This document shows, piece by piece, positions 60,190 through 64,000 of a stretch of DNA of 64,000 nucleotides. The notes beneath the pieces were generated by a model. It was not told the DNA's origin, ran no database searches, and worked only from the letters and a program-made list of their open reading frames with translations. The translations under genes and the position numbers were made by a program. Numbering within the stretch: position 1 is the first letter of the stretch; every line of letters begins with the position of its first letter. Origin of the DNA: Prorocentrum cordatum (Eukaryota > Sar > Dinophyceae > Prorocentrales > Prorocentraceae); assembly GCA_963575745.1 (NCBI GenBank), contig CAUYUJ010001747.1, forward strand, positions 496,836-560,835, read 5' to 3'.

Positions 60190-61064
60190 CCTCAGACGCA
60201 TTCACCTTGCGCGATGTGCGCGCTTGGAAATTCGTCAAGAATGACAAAGGAGAAAGGTAAAACAAAAAAAAACACCCGTTTAAGCTTTGTCTTGCGAGGA
60301 TTCATTGGCGTAGAAGCTCTTGATGTAGAAACCTTCTGAGGAACTGCCAGAAGGTCAAGCCGGCGCCTGTTGGCCAGCGAAGGCGCATGCAACCGTGACC
60401 GGATAATTGCGCCCATGGACATGGACGGGATGTCGAAAGGGTTTCTTTTATTGTGGGCTCGCAGAAGCCGGCGCAGAGCGGGGGCGCATCGCATGCTTTG
60501 CAGTGCCACCTGGGTCAGCAGCTGTGCTGCGAATTCCCAATGGGCTCGAGAAGCACGACGAAAGCCGGCGCGAGTTGCAGCGCTGGGGCGCAGGACGCTC
60601 CGCGAGCCTTCTCCCCGAAGCCTCGCAATATCATGCGCGGCCTCGCCCTGCAAGCCAGGTCTCGCGACGAGGGGCTGGAAGCGGCGGAGGCGCTTCTGGC
60701 GGCCAAAAACGCGGGCGACATCATCGCGATTGGAAAGGGGGGAACTATCGATCGCCGCGTGAAATGCGTCGAAGGCACATTCGGCGCATGCAAACTCAAC
60801 GCGCGTACTCACAATAAGTGCGCCGTCATATATACGAAGAACGAACGTGATTATACAACGTTAGATCAGGACGAGTACATCGAACAAATCCGCCCCATCC
60901 AAGACGCCGACCTTACGGGCGCGGAGGCCGAGGAGAAAGCGGCGAAATTTGTCGCAGACATGTTGGTCAGTTTCCGCGAAGCATTAGCATGTGTTCTTCT
61001 AGCCCAGGCCTGGCTGATGGCATGCGCTGTCGGTTTCTTTGCAGCGGGCGCGATAACCCACTGA
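60190..61064 (+). pseudogene. Copia reverse transcriptase remnant, catalytic box deleted
   Basis: Frames alternate: S-F-V-L-R-G-F near 60288 (from R-V-V-A-R-G-F), M-D-M-D-G-M-S-K-G-F near 60415 (from S-M-D-V-x-K-A-F), then in frame 3 A-Q-D-A-P-R-A-F near 60591, E-Y-I-E-Q-I-R-P near 60878, and the thumb segment V-A-D-M-L-V-S-F-R-E-A-L-A-C-V-L-L-A-Q-A-W near 60953. Between R-A-F-S and E-A-A-E-A-L-L the stretch that should contain the V-D-D box is missing, a deletion of roughly 30-40 residues. Confidence 0.7.
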
Positions 61065-61249
61065 CATCCTGGCGCGGCGGCCGAATGCAAGTGCGCGCGA
61101 ATTGCAGAGCCAACCTCAGAACGTGGTCTACCTTTCTATGAAGCCCACTGGAGAAGCACCCTGGCCATCGACGATTGACAGGGGGCGCTGAGAACGAGAT
61201 GAAAAGTCATTGCTTTCTAGGTGCCGACCTACTCTGGCGCGGACTCACG

Positions 61250-61660
61250 CGCAATGGCACATCTGTCACACGCAATGGCACAAGTTGCATCGACTGCAGG
61301 TAAGATCAGGCTACTCTGCAGGGAAGCCCGCAGCAGCCTATGACTTGGAGCGCTGCTACCCGGCCATCTTCACCCTGCGCGAACTAAAGGCGGGACCGCT
61401 TACACCCACGTAATTCAAACACATACTTGAACTTGGCAGCCTCTGCATCAAAGTTACCCTCGCCGTGGGTGCTAAGTTGGCATTCGGACCTGTGTCCAGC
61501 AAGGACCTTGAGAAGCCTGCAGAATGTACGCTGCTTGGACACATTGGCGTAAAGAGAGATGATGAGATCACGCATCGTGCACAGCATGGAACTGCGGAGC
61601 GCATGAGATCGGACTGTTCATGCCACGGCGGGAAAGCAATCCTTTGAACGCGAGTTGAAG
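61250..61660 (+). pseudogene. Copia RNase H remnant
   Basis: L-Q-V-R-S-G-Y-S-A-G-K-P-A-A-A near 61290 corresponds to the copia S-S-x-x-A-E-x-x-A segment with the catalytic Glu lost (E to G-K). T-L-R-E-L-K-A-G follows near 61370, and after stops S-S-K-D-L-E-K-P-A-E-C-T-L-L-G-H-I near 61497 carries the later RNase H signature. Confidence 0.65.
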
Positions 61661-62894
61661 ACTTGCACTCCGCGCAGGGCTCCGATCTCGAAGGTTGGGC
61701 CCGCCCAGTGACGAGTCGGCGGGATGCCCTTATCTGGCGCGGGGACACGCGTTGTGACAAGCTTTTTTTTGCACTGTGCCTGTAGTAGGATTTTCTTTTG
61801 CGCTGTCTGCGCCTTTTGGGTCTTTGCCATGCGGGCCCAGCATGGCTGTCGCTGGCACTTGGCCAGGTCAGCTCCTGCCGTCACTTTGCGGCTCGATCGC
61901 GGCTCCATATCGGATCGTGCCCGCCACCTCTTCGCGGGCCAAGCCTGGCGCTGGTTGGCTGCACTCGCCTGGTCTTTACACGAGTCCTCGAGCGTTTTAT
62001 TGTTTGTAAAATGTAGCCTGGTCTTGCAGCTCGCTCCGCCCGTCTCCTCCCCCCCAACTCTGAAATATGGGTTCAGAGGGCCATGTGTGTAGCGAGCGTA
62101 GCGAGCGCGCCGTCGGCGTCTAACTCAAGACGCCGGTGCCCCATGTGCCTGCCTAGATTGACCGTGGGCGCGGCAAACTACTATTGCGCCAACAACAAGT
62201 CCAGTTCAGTCTTGTGGATGGAACACCATTTCTCATCCATCTTCACTTCTTACCACATGGTCCTCATCCTGCCTTTTTCAGTCATCTTCCATATTTGAGG
62301 CCGTTTTGGAAGCCATCACCCGCTATTTGTGGCGAACTAGGAGGCGATCTCCCTGAACCTTCAGTGGTCTCCTGTTGTTCGGGGTGGTTTCTCGGCGACC
62401 AGTTAGTTTGGTCAGAAAGGCCAACAAGAGTTTCTGATGAGGCCAAAACAAGAACTAAAACTCGGCGCGTCAAACACCCTTTTGCCAACGCCGATCCATC
62501 AGCCACGTATCCCAGAGCCCACTTCGATGGTACCCCTCCCCAGACTGGTCCCCCGCTGCCGTCCCCCACTGGCATCTCCCGACTCCCCTCGGGCCCAGCC
62601 CAGCGACCTGCCTGCAGCACGGCGCCACTGCGCAGGTCACTGGGCGGAAAGGGGGACCGTAAGGGGGCGCGCCCCGCAGGAACCCGACATCGTAGGGTTG
62701 CTGGAGGAGTCGCCTCCCGCCGCGGCCGCTTCCGTGCCCCCTGGCAGAGGCAGAAGTGCGGGGAGGAAGGGAGGCGCGCGCACATGGGAATAGAGGGGGC
62801 CAGGCCCAGCGCCGCCCGTTCCCCTGGAGCGGGCCCGCGGCGGGCTCCGCGAAGAGGCCGTGGTTTTCGGCTTCTTAGATGGGGTCGGAGTAAA
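61661..62894. other. Right flank of the copia remnant, no gene recognised
   Basis: Long frames occur (for example 62184-63155, 323 codons) with Pro/Arg/Gly-rich composition, no domain, and the second half running through the palindromic repeat. A copia LTR would be expected near here but no matching repeat was found. Confidence 0.35.
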
Positions 62895-63085
62895 TCAGAT
62901 TTGAGGATCGCGCCGCATCGCCGATTCATTCACGATGCGGCTCGATGCGGACCCCGCTTTTTCCCACACCGACGTCGCCGATGCGTCGCCGACGTCGACG
63001 GCGCATCGTTGATGCATCGCCGACCGATGCATGGGCGATGCGGCACGACCCTCCGACCCCAGTTATTCGGACCCAGTCTAGGAGG
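62895..63085. repeat. Dispersed repeat with palindromes, copy 2
   Basis: Starts GAGGATCGCGCCGCATCGCC and ends TTATTCGGACCC like the copy at 16560-16695. GCCGCATCG with CGATGCGGC (9-bp stem) begins it; an expanded set of GATGC/GCATC inverted motifs fills the middle. Confidence 0.75.
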
Positions 63086-63099
63086 CCTAGGCTCTAGGG

Positions 63100-63870
63100 G
63101 CAGTGGAGCCACGGCGGTGGCGGTGGAGCTCCCCATGAGGCCACGAACTTTGTGAGGGCTGTACCGACATGGGCATGCGGTGGGCTGGGAGGGCTCATGT
63201 GGACTGTGCCACTGCGGCCTTCGGTGGGGCTCCCTATGGGGCCTCGAACCGGTGCCGGAATGGACGTGCGGTGGGCGGGGAGGACGCATGTGGACGCGGC
63301 CATTGGCGCCTTCGATGGAGCTCCCTATGGGGCCGCGAACCGCGTGAGTGGTGTGCCGGAATGGACGTGCGGTGGGCGGGGAGGGCGCAGGCGGACGCGG
63401 CCACTGGGGCCTTCATTGGAGCTCCCTATGAGGCCACGAACCGTGTGAGGGGTGTGCCGACGTGCGGTGGGCGGGGAGGGCTCATGTGGCCCTCGTCATT
63501 GGGGCTTTCGGTGGAGCTCCCTATGGGGCCACGAAGTGTGTGAGGGGTGTGTCGACATGGGCATGCGGTGAGCGGGGAGGGCGCATGCGGACGCGCCCAC
63601 TGGGGCCTTCGGTGGAGTTCCCTATGGGGCCTCGAACCGTGTGAGGGGTGTGCCGAAATGAATGGACACGCGGTGGGCGGGGAGGGCGCATGCGGACGCG
63701 CCCACTGGGGCCTTCGGTGGAGCTCCCTATGGGGCCACGATCCGTGCGAGGGGTGTGCCGAAGTGGGGATGCAGTGGGCGGGGAGGACGCATGCGGACGC
63801 GGCCACTGGGGCCTTCGGCGGAGCTCCCTATGGGGCCCCGAACCGTGTGAGGGGTGTGCCGAAATGGACA
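63100..63870. repeat. Eight-copy minisatellite, ~101-bp unit
   Basis: GTGTGAGGGGTGTGCCG (or a variant) recurs at about 63151, 63251, 63342, 63443, 63537, 63639, 63744 and 63845. The unit also holds GGTGGGCGGGGAGGGCGCATG and CTTCGGTGGAGCTCCCTATGG. The consensus is shared in part with 34880-35430. Confidence 0.9.
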
Positions 63871-63884
63871 TGCGGAAGGCAGAG

Positions 63885-64000
63885 GCTAGGAGGGGGAGGA
63901 GGGAGGAGGGGGAGGAGGAGGAGGAGCAGGAGGAGGAGGCGGAGGAGGAGGATGAGGAGAAGAGGAGAAGAGGAGAAGAGGAGAGGAGGAGAAGAGGAGA
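63885..64000. repeat. GGA/GAA purine tract reaching the window edge
   Basis: Almost pure purine (GGA)n and (GAGAAGA)n to the last base; continues outside the window. Confidence 0.95.

Larger units (their letters stand above)
51840..61660 (+). pseudogene. Heavily decayed Ty1/copia element
   Basis: Fragments in all three + frames keep a consistent order: an H-G-A-K-M-T-S-I-P-S-I-M-E-K-G-V segment (about 51893), a degenerate RING (53650), a methyltransferase-like segment (56815), the reverse transcriptase (60190-61060) and RNase H (61250-61650). Dozens of stops and shifts separate them. Composition is more even than in the satellites around it. The whole is about 9.8 kb, longer than a typical copia coding region, so internal insertions or captured DNA are likely. 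It differs from the intact copia at 1-1878, in which none of the extra domains can be seen. Confidence 0.65.

Noticed and set aside
1-64000. tRNA, rRNA, riboswitch or bacterial operator signals
   Set aside because: None could be recognised on either strand.

Overview
This window looks like nuclear DNA of a dinoflagellate. It is GC-rich and carries no prokaryotic-style operons. It holds several eukaryotic transposon classes in families I associate with dinoflagellates (Ty1/copia, DIRS/Ngaro-like tyrosine-recombinase elements, LINEs and a Helitron), many minisatellites and long purine tracts, and one sequence resembling a relic of the 22-nt dinoflagellate spliced leader. The genus cannot be fixed from sequence alone. 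I recognise no ordinary single-copy housekeeping gene, tRNA or rRNA.

Layout: 1-1878 is the intact 3' part of a copia pol gene (reverse transcriptase and RNase H). 1879-4730 holds degenerate satellites, including six 109-bp tandem units. 4731-13551 is a decayed autonomous Helitron: a Cys-rich zinc-ribbon-like ORF, an HUH Rep, a Pif1-type helicase broken by point lesions, and a Josephin-like cysteine-protease remnant. 13552-17167 is low-complexity and repeat DNA.

The centrepiece is 17168-34511. A tyrosine-recombinase retrotransposon (small ORF, gag-like, RT-RNase H, recombinase, methyltransferase) has direct repeats in the A1...B1-A2-B2 order used by PAT/Ngaro elements and sits inside a TA microsatellite. 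Its RT-RNase H gene is split at base 20539 by a 10,771-bp DNA transposon (20539-31309). That insert has 14-bp perfect terminal inverted repeats and a 9-bp target-site duplication; removing it with one duplication copy re-opens the RT-RNase H frame exactly. It carries an intron-containing transposase-like gene that ends in a PHD finger, a 30-copy ~32-bp satellite, and an uninterrupted 1167-codon gene of unknown function. About 85 bases upstream of that gene lies a spliced-leader-like relic, which suggests the gene arrived as a reverse-transcribed mRNA. So a retroposed gene lies inside a DNA transposon inside a YR retrotransposon inside a microsatellite.

34512-38570 is satellites and unassigned DNA. 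38571-42662 is a broken LINE inserted into a ~105-bp minisatellite array whose two halves flank it. 43574-48990 is simple repeats and duplicated non-coding blocks. 48997-51148 is a second LINE fragment (zinc-finger ORF1 and endonuclease, no RT). About 51.8-61.7 kb is a heavily decayed copia element in which RT and RNase H landmarks are still readable across frames. 62.9-64.0 kb holds a palindromic dispersed repeat (also at 16.56 kb), a ~101-bp minisatellite related to that at 34.9 kb, and a purine tract.
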